Shown here piece after piece: positions 24,528-38,100 of a stretch of 64,000 bases of DNA. This DNA is from Labia minor. Lineage: Eukaryota; Arthropoda; Insecta; Dermaptera; Spongiphoridae. How positions within the stretch are numbered: the first letter of the stretch is position 1; each line of letters starts with the position of its first letter. Both the position numbers and the translations under genes were made by a program. The notes under the pieces were generated by a model, which ran no database searches, was not told the origin of the DNA, and saw nothing but the letters and a program-made list of their open reading frames with translations. The stretch spans positions 25,862,611 to 25,926,610 of the forward strand of contig OY720345.1 of assembly GCA_963082975.1 (NCBI GenBank). Direction: 5' to 3'.

Positions 24528-27476
24528 GTAGGACACTTCACAATCCTCCCACTCCTAAATCCATGTGAATGAATAGTACATGGATTATCATATAGTATAT
24601 ATATATAATTTATTATATATTATTATAAACTAATTTATAAAAATTAAAAGTCTTTAAATAGATATAAATTATATTGCATAAAGTATTAAAACGGATTAAT
24701 TTGAATAAAAGCTTATTACTTTGGTTTACCTTTGAAAATTATAAATTTTTAAACCATATAGTAAATAATTCAAAATGCGGTTGGAGTCTCCTTTTCCACA
24801 AATAAATTTACATTTTAATTTTAATTTTATTCTTCAAGATATATAAATAAAATATTAATTGTTTTTGAAATTAATTTTCTTTTTTTTTTTTTTGACCCAT
24901 ATAGAATAAATAAAAAAATGGTTAGTTAAACTTTTTTTTATAATACAAAAAATTTAGCTTCTTCTCTATATCGCTTTTAAAGAAATTTTAGATTTTTATA
25001 TAAATATGGTTGATTTAAAGTCTCTTAGATGAAAAATCTGAAAGATTTAAGAATTCAAAATTTAAAACAAAGTTTCTAATTTCTTTATTATCATTTAAAA
25101 CAAAAATAAATTTATCTAATTATGAAATACAACTAGTAATTAAATGATAGTTAAATTCCAAAAACAAAATTTCAAGCCAATTAATAATCAAAAGAAAAAT
25201 ATGAATTTGGTTGCCTAATCATTAGGCGTTCATTTTTTTTATCATGTATCTAATAAATAATTAATTTATAAAATGATTTATTTTAGTTAAAATTTAATAT
25301 TATTAAAAATTTACTTATATCCTATTATTACCTAGGTTAGAAGTTTATTTTTCTATTTTATATTATATATATATGCAATATATAAATTAAATTTATCAAT
25401 TAATTGATTAAAAATATAATTAATTTTTACAATGATTTATTGTGCATATACTTATAACTTCCAAATAAAAATTAATTAATTATTAAGTAATTTTGAGTCG
25501 AATAATATAAAAAACACAGAAGAAGAATATTGAATTTATAATTGCTTTAAAGAATTTTATTGAATTAATTTTTTTTTATTAAATTATTTTTACTTTATAA
25601 AATCAATTTAGTGAAGTGTTATCTGTATTAAAACAGCTAAAATAACAACATCATAAATTCAATATAAATGATATTGATAAAATGTAAGAACAAGCACAAT
25701 GCAATTTGAATGCATTTGAATTCTTAATTGATTTTAGTTGAGGGACTTTCACTTTTTTTTCTTTGGGCTGTTTTCAAAAGCGAGATCCCAGCTGAATGAA
25801 ATAAACAACACGCGAGGTGAGGAGACAACGCCTTCGCGCGCTCTGGCTTTGTTTTTTTTTGTTCCTGTCCAATAGGAAGGAGAATGACCGTTTGCATAAT
25901 GAACGCCAGGTGTCTATCTGTCATGTCTAAGTGGAAATTTTATATATTTTTTTTACTATATTTTTATTATTTAGTTTTTAGTCAACTATTGAACACAAAT
26001 AATATAAAGTTGGCAATATGATCTAATTAAACGATTCTAAAATAAAATCACCTGTATTTTCAAGTAAAAATATATTTCTCATAAAAGTTTACAAAAAAAT
26101 AAAAATAAATTTTTTTTATAGTACTTAAATTAAAATAATTTTTTTAAAATAATATATTAATTGATTTAAGAGAAAGATACTCGTAATTATGAATTTAAAG
26201 ATTGTAATTGCTATTTGAGACACTTCTTATGTAATTTTAAGTTCTTCCCCTAAAAATTTCTGTTTTCTTAACACTTTGAACTTTTAAAGTCAAAATTATT
26301 TTTTTCAACTTCTGAAAAACAACGACAACTTTTTTCAATTAAAGCAGTCTCATCATAGGCTTCTACAAACAATATATGTTCTCATTTACAGTTTTCTTTA
26401 AATTAAAGAAGTAAATCATAATCCCTCAAATGACGCTAATTCGACCACAAATCTTTAGATTTTTACATGAAAAAATATGTAATGTTGATATAAAAGAGTT
26501 GATAGTTATTGTTGATAGTTTAACATAAAATTATTGTAAGGAGATCTTTTCCATCTAAGAAAGATTATATTTCTTTTTGATCTAAAGACACTTAAAAATT
26601 TATTAAATTAGCTCAGATTGTGTCTGTTGATAAAATCGAGTCTCCTGAAATTATCTTATTAAATAATAATTAGTTTTCAGTAAAATCACCATAAATTGTT
26701 ATAATTATATTTATTAATTAAGAACAAAACTATTAAAAGAATATAATTAATATGAAATTTTTAATTTTCAAACTTTAGTACAAGCAAAAAAAAAAAGTGA
26801 AAGCCATGTGAAGTTCATTCTAATTTATTTTTTATTAAAATTAATAATTATCTAATCATTATTATTATTATTATTACTATGTTGTTAAAATGATGAAATC
26901 TTCATAGAATCAACCTTATCTAACTAAAATGATATGATTTCAGCGTGAAAACTAATAATAAACTATCATTAATGAATGATTCGGTTAGCCCCGAGCGGTT
27001 TGCTCTTAATTTTTAATCAACTTCCGTCAAATGTAATCAAAACAAATGATTAACATCTGTCAAGAAACCATTTAACTTAAGTCCGACAGGCAAAATAATA
27101 ATAGTAGTATAAATTATTATTATAATATGAATAAACGGAAACAAAAAACTCTAAATAAAAAAAATAGAGAAATTAAAAATAAATAAAGAAAACATTGATA
27201 TAAATCTCATTGAAATTTAATCAATTATGCATTCATTATTTCAATCAATAAAATCAATTAATTTTTTAAAAAAATAAATAAACAAACGACTAAACTGAAT
27301 GCATTAAAGAGTTATATTATTACATAACTAATTTAAAACATTATAATGATAATGTCTAATACTTATCAATTTTAAATAATTTATAGTATATATATACATA
27401 TTACTTTACCTATTTATATCACCAAATTTAAGAAACAAAATTTTCTTGAAAATTAATTTTTTTGAATTTAGAAATA
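24528..27476 (+). other. Probable intron 4, start, with regulatory-looking patches
   Basis: A/T-rich non-coding DNA. Two patches stand out. 25735-25930 is GC-richer and has a CCAAT box, TTTGCATAAT and CAGGTG. 26930-27080 has several homeodomain-type ATTA/TAAT cores and a TGATTAACATCTGTCA block. Both lack open frames and repeat ends, so they are candidates for cis-regulatory DNA. The rest shows nothing. Confidence 0.45.
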
Positions 27477-27945
27477 AGAGGGCAGGTCAATAAGTCCGTG
27501 ACTTTTTGGATAAAAAATATTTTATTTTTCAATGTATTCTCTTGTGAGCTCTATTCATCTAGTTCAACGTTTCTCCAATTTTTTTTATCACTTCCAAAAA
27601 ATAAGATTTGTTGTGGTCCTCTTTGGTGCCGATTCACCCCGAAAAACCCACTGTTTTGACTTTGGTATGTTGTGGTGGATCCACGTTTCATCCACAGTTA
27701 CGAAACGGCACATAAACTCGGTTTCAGTGTTATTTTTTTTCCGCAAAAAATAATGCTTAATGAGTACTTGAATTTCACTTTTTTCCATTTTCCATAACTA
27801 GTTAGCCTGCTATTAATGGATGTCAAACAAAAACTAAAACACCCAGCTGGCTCAAATTTCGACATAAGTCAGCTGACAGGAGCAGTGTTGCCATTTCATA
27901 TAAGTGTCAGGAAATTAAAAAAGTCACTGACTTATTGACCTATTT
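27477..27945 (-). mobile_element. Internally deleted mariner, second family
   Basis: The inverted ends are AGGTCAATAAGTCCGTGACT (from 27484) and, read in from the right, AGGTCAATAAGTCAGTGACT (ending about 27943). The minus-strand frame 27588-27788 starts MEKSEIQVLIKHYFLRKK, a mariner transposase N-terminus, and jumps directly to FVTVDETWIHH, which carries the first catalytic Asp of the DD34D triad, then GESAPKR. About a hundred residues of the DNA-binding region and everything after the first Asp domain are gone. The family differs from that of copies A and B. Confidence 0.85.
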
Positions 27946-29758
27946 TGAGTTGTATTTAAACTGAAAAAAAAAATTCAATAATATCAATTCTATTATTTAA
28001 AGTGAATCATGAAATTAAGTTTGACCTTATGAGTTATATTTATTTATTTTTTTAAATAAAGTATAATTCAACAAATAAATTATTATTTCATTATCAATAG
28101 GTCACATATTTAAAAAATTTGTTTTTTTAAATATTCAATAGAAATAAATAACGATAATTATTTTAAGTATAAATACACTAGTAATAAAATTGTTTAAGAT
28201 TATCACATCTATATATCCATTATATCTCTGTTCTTATATTTCTCTAAACCTCTCCCCATTTATGTTTATTTTTTATTTTATTTTGTTTTATTTTTAATAA
28301 ATTTTAATTTTTAATATTGTCTTCACTTTTTCTATTAATATTAATTTTTATTGCTAGTCAGTCCGATTGACATAAAAATTATACCCCTAGAATTATTGGA
28401 ATCCATTCAAAGCGGATATTTACACAAACTAGTGTGCGCAATATTTCTTAGGTGTATTTATATATTTACCTAGACGTATGGATGTACGTAAATGCTTGTA
28501 TTTGTTTATTAAAATACTTCAAATAGTCATTTCTCTAACGGTATCCCTTTTGAATGTTTGCCTGATGACGCAACGGCCAAAATGGATTTTAATCTTGGTG
28601 CTAATCTAACCCCTTGGGGCCTCTCTTGCAAACATTTCGCTTGATACTTTCATTTAAATATATATCTAATTATAAATATTAGATGATCTCGGTAATTAAG
28701 TAAATTTGTAACATTTAAAAAAAAACTCCCACCTCCGCCCTTCTCCATTCCACCACCCCTCCACATCATTCGTATCATTACATCATTTTTCTATCAGTTG
28801 GCATTCATCCTTCTTCGAGGGGGTCCGCGGATTCAAGTGGGAAGGAGACAGGCCTGGTCGTTGTGCATGGCGTGTTTTGCTATTTCTCCAGGACTTCTAT
28901 CCATTTCCAGTACAATGCGTCGCCGTCGATGATGATGACGTACATTTTAGCCTTGGGAAAGACAAGGAGAGAACCACCAAATCAACATCAAACGAATACC
29001 ACTACCATCCATCCATCCAACTATCCATCTATTCTTTTATTCATTCGTTTCATGTTCACTTTCTATTCTCTTTTACTATTAACATTGATGATTGTCATGC
29101 TTTTCACATCAAAATATAAAATTTTTATTTATTTTCAATAATCTTTGCATATAATCCTAAATTATTTCAAGGTTAAAAAAAAAATACAAAACTTATAAAA
29201 TTAATAAATAATAAAATGTGTAATATATTTAAATAATAATTGCATAAAGATGACTATTTTCGTTTATTAAGATTTATTTGAATTTATTTTATTAATGAGA
29301 ATTTTCTTGAGTTGATAAATCGATTATTAAATAAATTGATTTTAATTGATATTATCTTAATTAAAGTAATTAATCAACAATTTTAAATTAATATTATAAA
29401 ATATCAAAATTATAACATCTTAATGATTTAAGTAACTTATTAATCTCACTAGTAATTTTTAATATTATCTTTATCTAGTTATAATTATAAATTTTATTAT
29501 TTTACAATATGACAATCTGATCTCCTATGGTTTCGATTTTTGGAAAAATCAAAGTTTATAATAGAAATAAAATTTTATACAATTTAGTTCAAAAAAAGAA
29601 ATATTAAAAATTAAAAAAAAATTAGTTTAATTTAATGAAAAATTACGGTTCATAGTGATTAATTGATAATTTATAAATTTCTACTACTTTATTTAAAAAT
29701 TAATCATGAACCGATTAAATAAATATATCCACCAATCGATTCTTAGTTGTTAATTATT

Positions 29759-29794
<36 letters not shown>

Positions 29795-30283
29795 ATATTG
29801 AGAGAAAGATTATTTTAATTATAAAGTAAATAAATAAAAAAATATATTTTAATATACAAAATTTTGAATTTAAAAATTGGAACCAAATGATGCTTGTTGC
29901 CTAAATTCAGGGGTTATTAATTGGTGACTCGTTGACTAGATGAATGAGTGCTGACCTTGAAATGCTATCGTAGATGTGACCAGGTGCTGCCCATCTGTGA
30001 AATATAATATATTCGTACGTTTATTTTTTATATATAATATTATATGTCAACAAATAAAACTTCCCTAATTTTCTTTTTATTTAAACTATCAAACATTTAT
30101 TTATTGTTTTTTTTTTCTATCCAAAAAATAAAATAATCAAAATAAATGCAAGTAATTTAAAATCACATAGTAGATATGGGGGAAATTTTTGAATGGCACA
30201 AATTACTAAGAAAATATTTATAACCACTTATTAAAAATGTTTTTGTATTAGTTTATTTAGCTAATGGACCATTACATTATTTA
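27946..30283. other. Non-coding, with GC-richer patches
   Basis: 28351-28660 and 28725-29000 are clearly less AT-rich than the surroundings. The first holds TGATGACGCAAC and GCCAAAATGG. The second has pyrimidine-rich DNA, an initiator-like TCAGTT near 28795 and CATC-rich simple sequence; its 80-92 codon frames overlap each other and look fortuitous. A further patch at 29885-30000 has TGACCTTGA and two E-boxes. (AT)n lies at 29763-29786. No exon can be defended. Confidence 0.4.
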
Positions 30284-30560
30284 TTTATAGGCGCCACGCA
30301 GTCTGGGGTCAACTCGCTTGAAACTCATTCTCACCGTTCCGGGTTCAAGTCCCGGGCCTGACAAGAGAATTTCTCTAGTGTCTCTAAGGTCTTTGCGACG
30401 GAATCCAGCCACCCTCCGGATCAAAATTAGTTAATAAAAAGTAGATCATCCGATGATGAAAATCAATATAAAAATTAAGAGGATCCGTTCTACTGATCAT
30501 AGAACGCCTTTACCACCTTTAGATGGAATTCCACTTTCATACGAGAAATACAAAAGATTT
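30284..30560 (+). repeat. tRNA-derived SINE (family 3), fullest copy
   Basis: The head has a perfect T-arm: CCGGG stem, TTCAAGT loop, CCCGG stem (30339-30355), with an A-box-like GCAGTCTGG 35 bases before it. The body then has GGATCCGTTCTACTGATCAT and AGAACGCCTTTACC. Body-only copies occur at 36757, 37388, 54755 and 57715. A tRNA gene is excluded because no acceptor or anticodon arms pair and the body continues for 200 bases. Confidence 0.7.
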
Positions 30561-32539
30561 TTCTATTTATTTATTATTTTTTTAAACTACCAAGAACTAT
30601 ATATATATAAATATAAATATTGAATTTTTGATCATTTATATCATATATATATATATATATAATTTTAAAAACAAGGAGCACATGCCTTCGTGAAAATTCG
30701 ACTAAAGAGTAAAATCTAAAGTGATGAACTCTTTAGATTAGTTGACTTTAAATATATATATTAAATTAAAAAATTAAATTATAATAATTAATAAATATTA
30801 ATTAATATTGTATTGTATAAATAATTTTCAAAATGCCAATAAAAGGGATATAAATATATACAATAATATATTGACTCTCATCTATACCTCGCTTTTTCTC
30901 TTCAAATTCTGATTTATTTATTTTTTCTTAATAGAAACCAAAAGAAACGATCTCATCTTGCCAAATGTTTTATCGATACAAACATCAATTGAATCAATTT
31001 ATTCTGAATTCAACTCTCCAAGTGTGGAAGTGAAGCGTGAAATGCCTTCAAGTTAACCTGCAACCTGTTATTTATAAAAAAAAAAATAAGAAAAAAAACT
31101 ATTGATATAATTTGTTTCTTTTAATGATCATATATAATATTTTTTAATATCTATATATATAAATTACATATTTATTCTAATATATCAATTTATGAATTAG
31201 TAATTTTTATAATTTATATGTTTTTTTTATAATTAAAACGGGAACTCTGAATAATCGAGTAATTGAAAACTTTTTTAAATAAAAAATAATATTATAAACT
31301 TATATTTATTTATACTAAAGTAATAATAATAAAAATTAAATACTCCTAAGAGGACCAATACATGCAGAGGTACTAATAATTAGATAAAAAATAGACTATA
31401 ATTAAAGTTACTTAATTATATTTTACTTTACAATCATTCCGATTGTAAAACTTTTATCTCGGTCTCTGTCGATGAATCAACTCTCTATTCGTTAAAGATG
31501 GACATGGTAGTGAAATCGACTACCTGTCAGATCAGAAATTTATTTATTTATTATATATTTATGAATTCCGATAACGTACAACATTTGGTAATTTTTTTTT
31601 TATTTTTATTAATTAATATAAACCTTAATTTATTACTTTTAATAATGAATTGATTAAACATCAATAAATAAATAAATCGAAAGATTATGTATCGTTTAAA
31701 AACAACTCTAGAATATATTTAAAAAAATATTATTTTTAAATAAAAGATAAAAAATTAAAATATTAAAAACAAATATCAGGTTGGGGAATAAGTTCGTTCG
31801 TTTTTTTTTTCAAAGAGCATTATTTAAGTGATTTGTTTGTTGAATAGCAAAGTGTTTGTATTCATTAGAAACTGCGTTTTCTACTCTACAAAACTGTGTG
31901 TTTTTTTTTATACAATTTATTTTTTCCTATTTCCCACCTTAGAAATAGAAATATTGTCTTCAGGGTGGTAGACTGTCGTGCTAACTACTAAATCACTGAA
32001 GTGTCTTTTTCATTTTATACTATTTATAATATAAAATTTAAATTTATAAATTGTATTAAATAGAATATAAATAAATTGCCACTATTTGTATGCAAAGAAA
32101 CATGATTATCTAATTTTGAAAATTTTAATTTAAATATTATTGTTTTTTTTCTTATTTGTCTATAAATATTCTGTTCACATCTAAAAAAGATTAGTTTTCG
32201 TTTACATAATTATGTCATCGTAAATTAAAACAACTTAATGTTGTTCTAATATATTTAATATAGATTTATTATACTAGCTGTTCGAGGCGCCCACGATTAT
32301 TGTAAAGAAACTGTCCCCCTGGATATTTTTTGTTGTCCATTTTATCAAATAGATTTATGGAAAGATTTAAACTTTTAAAAAAATTTTCTCAGTTCAAAAG
32401 ATACATTTTTTTTTTAGATAAAATATACCTGATATTATTATTATGAATTTATTTTAGTATATTTATTTATATTATTTATTTTGGATTGGCAATTGTTGAT
32501 GGTCCTCACACTTTTTAAGAGCCCCTCAACATTAAACTG

Positions 32540-32586
<47 letters not shown>

Positions 32587-34190
32587 TGAGAAAGAGAGAG
32601 ATAGAGAGAGAGAAAATCAAATATTTAGTTATTTTATTTTGTTTTTTCCTATAATAATATTATATTCATAAAATTAATATCGTAGGTGATTGCCCAGTGT
32701 GATTATGACTATATTAAAAACCTTCATCTTGTTTAATATCTATTATTTATTATATTTTATGGATTATTTATTTTTCATTTACGACATCATTTGTACTTTA
32801 TTTTATTTTATTAAATATATTATTTTGGAATATTATATAAAGAAATACGATACTCGTATTGAATTTTTTAAAAATATATATTCAAATAAACAATATGAAT
32901 ATTTTTTATAATTGCTGATTGAAATGATAATTTATTTATTTATTCCATTTATTTGGTTGCACGTAATATAGATACATATCAATTATAATGAACAATTATT
33001 AATTTTATATATGAACATCTGAATTATGTTTCTATTTAAATATAAATATATAATATATGAGTTAAGGATGAATTTATAAAATTATTTTTGTAAAGTAAAT
33101 GAATCAATTTATTTTCTTTTCATCTTTTTTCAACTCTAAAATCTCCTTTGGCTGTTTGACAGGCGATGGTTGCCGAGTGAAGCACGCAACAAGGCGGATA
33201 CAAAAATTTCAGTTTACGCAAACTATCCTGTCGTAGCCGATGGTGGAGAGGGGGAAAAAGAGAACGATGTTTATAAAATGAACCGTTGAAAGATGTTCGT
33301 ATAAACATTTCGTTCACAACTAATTTTACATATTTAAACGATCTTTGCAACAAATCTATCAATTATGAAACGGCCCAATTCCCTTTGAATCCAATTCAGT
33401 TTATTTGATGGAAATGCAAATTTACATGAATTTTACTTTACATTTACATTCATTGCATTTAATGCGCAGGAAAGTAAAGAATATTCAAAATGTTAAACAA
33501 AAATTGAAAATGAGATTTTAATATTTCTTTATGTTTTAATGACCCCAAAAACAATTCAAGCTATTACTAGGAATATGTATGGGTATATAATCAATTTAAT
33601 TTAAATTTTACTTTATAAGTCTCTAGAGACAATAAAATATTTTCCAATTAAATAATTATTTCATTTCTTTAAAACAATTTCTATATTATAATATAATATT
33701 TGTATAAAAAAGAATTAGTAAAAATTATTTATTTATTTATTATTGTATTTTTAATAGATTTAATTACTCTTGAATCGTTTTATTTCTAATAAAAGAAATT
33801 GGTTTGAAATAGAATAATATGTATATGAGTACCGTGTTTATAGATCTCTAGTGATGGGGATCCCTCCCGGAAGAATTTCTCAATGATAAGATCAGATTGA
33901 AATATGACTTCCTCTTTTATTAATAATATTAATAGTACGATGAGAAAGCTGCTCAGGGATAAAAAAAAATAGAAATAAAGAAAGACATCCAATATTAGAT
34001 GAAAAAGATAATAATTTCGAGCAAATGTAGGCCAATATTTTTGAAGGTTTATTTATTTATTTATTTATTATTTTTTAAATTTTTTTTTATTTTTATTTTT
34101 TTTTTAAACAAAAAAGAATTTCTTAAAATCTTTACAAAATGAAATATTATATACATTTATATACATGTATATATATATATTTATTTATTA

Positions 34191-34232
<42 letters not shown>
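30561..34232. other. Non-coding stretch with microsatellites
   Basis: Contains (AT)n at 30643-30662, (TA)n at 32541-32565 running into (GA)n at 32566-32612, and a SINE family 1 head at 31945-32015. A transposon-end-like patch (TACTAGCTGTTCGAGGCGCC) is at 32273-32292. A GC-richer patch at 33150-33300 has a + strand frame of about 40 codons after a CAG acceptor-like site, but its phase fits neither flanking exon. (TA)n is at 34194-34231. Confidence 0.45.
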
Positions 34233-34233
<1 letters not shown>

Positions 34234-34397
34234 GTGGCTCTACGCAACTCGAAAGTTCTTGGCCGCAGCAACCACATTTCTCCAAGTATTCCTATCCTGA
34301 AACACAACCATTCAATCCTATTCTCAAATATTCTTAATCTAGGCTCGTCTCCCAGGATCATAGACCATGCCTCACAGTCATACCTAAAATACAACCG
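34233..34397 (-). pseudogene. LINE ORF2 C-terminal fragment
   Basis: The minus-strand frame reads YDCEAWSMILGDEPRLRIFE, matching the YGCE-W-(6-8)-RRL-AFE stretch that lies after the reverse transcriptase domain in many LINE ORF2 proteins. It continues into the same tail as at 9205-9290 (EMWLLRPRTFELRRAT). A partial relative of the upstream part lies at 63315-63370. The frame is intact but short. Confidence 0.65.
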
Positions 34398-34424
34398 GCA
34401 AAATAATTGTTTTATATATATAGT

Positions 34425-34850
34425 AACTGGTTCACCGAGCCGCTGTTCTGTACTTTAAAAAAATTATTTCTCATGAATTTGAATATTTAAGATTAAGATT
34501 ATTATTAAAAATAAAAATATACGAAACAATTTCAAATAATTTAAAAGAACATATATTAAAATAATAGTCATAAAACATACAGCCCTTAAAGTCAGAAAAG
34601 TATGGCCTGTGGAGATAACATATTATAATATATATTTCTTAAGTTGATTACAAAATATTATTTATTATTAAATTTTTAATTTTATTTTATTTATAATATT
34701 TTGAAGCTCTGACCTGCGCCATTTTTTTTATTATTATTAAAATTTCTATTTTAAATTAAGAAAAAACTAACAAAGATGATTTTTCTCGTGGCTGAAACCA
34801 ATTAAGCTCAATTTTTCTTTATAAAAATTATATATGGTGAGAATTTAAAA
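34425..34850 (-). repeat. Dispersed repeat ending GGCTCGGTGAACCAG, copy 1
   Basis: The reverse complement of this segment is colinear with 39695-40030. Shared landmarks are CTGGTTCACCGAGCCGC, ATAGTCATAAAACAT, AGAAAAGTATGG-CTGTGGA, ATTTTAAATTAAGAAAAAAC and GCTGAAACCAATT. An isolated end also occurs at 40080-40107. No ORF is seen, so the element class is unknown. Confidence 0.6.
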
Positions 34851-35642
34851 AAAAATATCTCAAAAATAAATATATATATATATACAATTTTTGCAGGTAT
34901 AATAAGATAAATTAAGATATATATATACATATATTTATTATAATTAAGCGACTTTTTTATAAAATTCTGATGGTATTCATGGATATTGAATTTGTATTAA
35001 TTTTTTATAATGTTTCCTAGCTCTTATCCAAAATTAGCTTAAATAATAAACATTTTTTACATTATAAATTAAAATAAGTAAATAAATTATATATAAATAA
35101 ATATAAAAATTTAGATATGTTACAAAAACAATACTTCTTATCAAATCATGTTATCCAAAGACTTAGGTAACTAAAAAAAATGTCTTATGTACTGAATCTG
35201 CTATAGTAAAAAACCTGATAATATATATAAGTATAATATTTATCAATTATAGTTACATAACAAAAAAGTCACTTGAATTCCATATTGCAATGAGATGTTC
35301 TTCTTATTAGCAGGATGGTAAACGACCCTTGATTCCAATTGAGAGCTCCTGTCATTTTTAACCGAGAACATCGTTTCCTCGATAATTATTTAATTTATTC
35401 AGATCCTCTTTCTTTCTTTCAATTAACTGAGAGTTTACCATTCACTATTGAACAAAAAGTGAAATTTATTAATTTTTTACAATAATATATTTTTAAGTAG
35501 GAGTAAAAAGATATAGTAAAAAATATAATTGTTTTTTTAACAATTTTTGCTGAAAATCATCCACCTATAAATAATAAATATAATACTAATTTGTATATTT
35601 ATATTATATATTGCCATTTAGGGACATCTCGACACCTTAAGG

Positions 35643-35959
35643 CAGCGTCTTCCAACCTGTGGGGCGCGAGATTGTTGTGAGGGGGGCGCGAAGATATTAG
35701 AACAAATTTCAAGTGCCCGCGAAGGCAATTCAAGTGCCCGTAAACTTTTGAAAATTTTCGAAGTTTTTTCAATATGGTTCTAAAAAAAAAAGATGATTTT
35801 GCGATACACTGAAACATTGGCCCACCCCTGTTGTTATATTATTTCAGAAATGTGCCTGACTATTGAAAAAGGAAATTAGATTATTACAAAGAGGGGGGCG
35901 TAAGAATTTTTTTGTATAAAAAGGGGGGCGCCGGTACAGAAAGGTTGGAAAATGATGTT
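35643..35959. mobile_element. hAT-type MITE, GC-rich ends
   Basis: The left end is CAGCGTCTTCCAACCTGTGG and the right end reads inward AACATCATTTTCCAACCT, an imperfect inverted repeat of the CAG..TTCC.AACC type common in hAT elements. GGGGGGCGC tracts occur just inside both ends. A 72-codon minus-strand frame crosses it but resembles no transposase. No target duplication is clear. Confidence 0.55.
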
Positions 35960-37859
35960 AATGACTGGGTTAATATTTAAGGTTGTTTTTTTTAGAAAAG
36001 AATTATTCGTATATTAGATTCAAATTGTAAACATTTGGGATGTCTTAAAAGATCCTAAATATAATAAAAAAAACAAATAAGTGAAAAATCTTCCTTAACT
36101 GTGGGAGATCCCGTCAGGTACCAACCTACGAGACGGCAATTGCAATTCAAATCAGTAAATTTTCTAAGTAGAAACCAGTACAAATATATTAACAATACAC
36201 AACAATACATTCTTTACCTATAACTATGAATATTTGTTACAGTAAAACATTCTATACATTGTAAGTGTATAGAACTTACCTGATAGGCTATTAATTAAAT
36301 CCAGATGTCCTTTAATGAACCTATGTATATATTTATAAATATTCATTTTATTAATTGATTTTTAATAAAATAAATTATTTAATAAATATTTTGATATTAA
36401 AATAATAAATAGTTTTAATAATTTTCATTAAAATTGACCAACAATTTTTATTCTTTATCACAGAGTATAATTAGTATTAATAATATAGTAATAAGAGTCA
36501 TTATTATTTACATTCTATCAACTTTGTATTGTATATATATGCAGTCATTCTTTTGGATATTCTCTTTGAAAAAATTTTTACTTTTTTATTTCAATATTTT
36601 TATATCGTCCCCCCTTGCTATTTATAATTTTCTAATTGAAAAATATGAATTAAATGAAATATTTAATTTTTATTTGATTTTATTTCTATTATACAATAAA
36701 GAAAAAAATTGTATTTCTATCGAATTTCTTATATATATTGAGAATGATAAAGGTAGAGAGGATCCGTTCTACGGATCATAGAACGCCTTTACCCCAATTA
36801 AGTAGATCTATTTGATAAACGTTGTACTACGAAACCGTAGGATATACAAAAGTTAGAGATTTTATATATATATTGTAAATTGATATGGGGGATTTGACTC
36901 CTTAAATATCGCGCCCCACGCTATTTATAATTTTCTAATTTAAATATATGAATTATATTTATATATATATATGAATTATATATATATAAATGAAATATTT
37001 AATTTTAATATGATTTTATTTGTATTAAAATTAAACAATAAAGAAAAAAAATTGTATTCCTATCGAATATCTTATATATATGTAAAGATTTTTTATTTAC
37101 GAAATTTTATTCTGTTAAAAAATATATAAAAATTATTAAACATTACATTAATTAACAATATTTCAATTACAAATAAATACCTGTAAAAGATTTAAATTAT
37201 TCGTTAATTAAACAAGTTTTCAATCTTCACAAAATACAAAGCTAGATATTCAATAATAAATATAATTATAATTTTATTAAGAAAAAAGTTAATTTTAAGT
37301 TATATTGAAAATTAGTGTCTTAGACAAGAATGGAGAGGTCGCAGAAAGCATAGCTTTACATATATATATATTGAGAATGATAAAGGTAGTGAGGATCCGT
37401 TGTACTGATTATAGAACACCTTTACCCCACTTATGCGGATATCTATTTGATAAGAGTTGTACTACCAATATATATATATATATATATTGAAAATTGATAT
37501 GGGTGATTTGACTCCTTAAATTCTCATTTAGGTAATAAATCTTAATGGGTTAACATTATTCAATGCTCCAGTTATAAATATATATATATAGAGAAACCAC
37601 AATAATAATATTTATATATAATATATTCTTTACTTCTTACTATAAAAATTTCATGGTTCAGAAGATAAAAATGATGATCTTGTTATTTTCATTGATCGAC
37701 ATTTCAAATCCATTAATACATTTTTGCACGTAAAATCTTCCGACTTTGTAATTTATCACGGTAACAGAGTTTAGCTTGGTGTTTTGTGGTACACCAAGAT
37801 ACAAGCCCCTAATTTATGATCAGGTTTGCTCCAAATTCTTCCTTAGTTGGTGGTCTATG
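35960..37859. repeat. Local duplication with SINE bodies
   Basis: A block at about 36600-36895 (GCTATTTATAATTTTCTAAT, then AAAAATTGTATT.CTATCGAAT, then a SINE family 3 body with GAGGATCCGTTCTACGGATC, then AAATTGATATGGG.GATTTGAC) is repeated in two parts, at 36915-37085 and 37363-37522. In the second occurrence about 280 bases of unrelated A/T-rich DNA separate the parts. The outer DNA is featureless. A 115-codon frame at 36434-36781 is A/T-biased (Ile, Phe, Tyr) and lies inside this repeat, so it is not taken as a gene. Confidence 0.5.
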
Positions 37860-37865
37860 AGTTGA

Positions 37866-37877
37866 GGCGCGTGCGCA
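37866..37877 (+). promoter_or_regulatory. NRF-1-like site in a GC-rich promoter candidate
   Basis: GGCGCGTGCGCA, on the opposite strand TGCGCACGCGCC, matches the palindromic NRF-1/erect-wing consensus (YGCGCAYGCGCR) at all but one position. It sits at the head of the GC-rich island at 37860-38149, 220 bases ahead of a candidate first coding exon. Such sites are typical of TATA-less promoters; that it acts as one here is inference. Confidence 0.4.
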
Positions 37878-38100
37878 GCCGCTGCTCTCCTCCTTCCTAA
37901 GTTTCCCCACCCATTTATGCAATTGCACTTGGCCCGTGCTCTGATAGTGTGTGAGTGGGTAGGAGAGGGGGGCGCTCCAGAAGTGAGGCAGCGCAGCTCA
38001 CATTTAGTGGGTCTCGTGCTACAGACGCAAACACATCAGTGTCCCTTCTGGAGGGTAACAGTCGAATGTGTCTGTCCATCTGTCTGTCCGATTGTGGTTG

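Noticed and set aside
28863-29141. Overlapping 80- and 92-codon frames in a GC-richer patch
   Set aside because: The two overlap in different phases, run into CATC simple sequence and A/T-rich DNA, and lack a defensible donor.
30339-30355. A perfect T-arm suggesting a tRNA gene
   Set aside because: No acceptor stem, D-arm or anticodon arm pairs around it, and the downstream body recurs elsewhere, so it is a SINE head.
33120-33362. An 80-codon minus frame and a roughly 40-codon + frame after a CAG acceptor-like site in a GC-richer patch
   Set aside because: The two strands compete, the + frame would need a phase-2 upstream exon (exon 4 leaves in phase 0), and no family is recognised. Left as unassigned.
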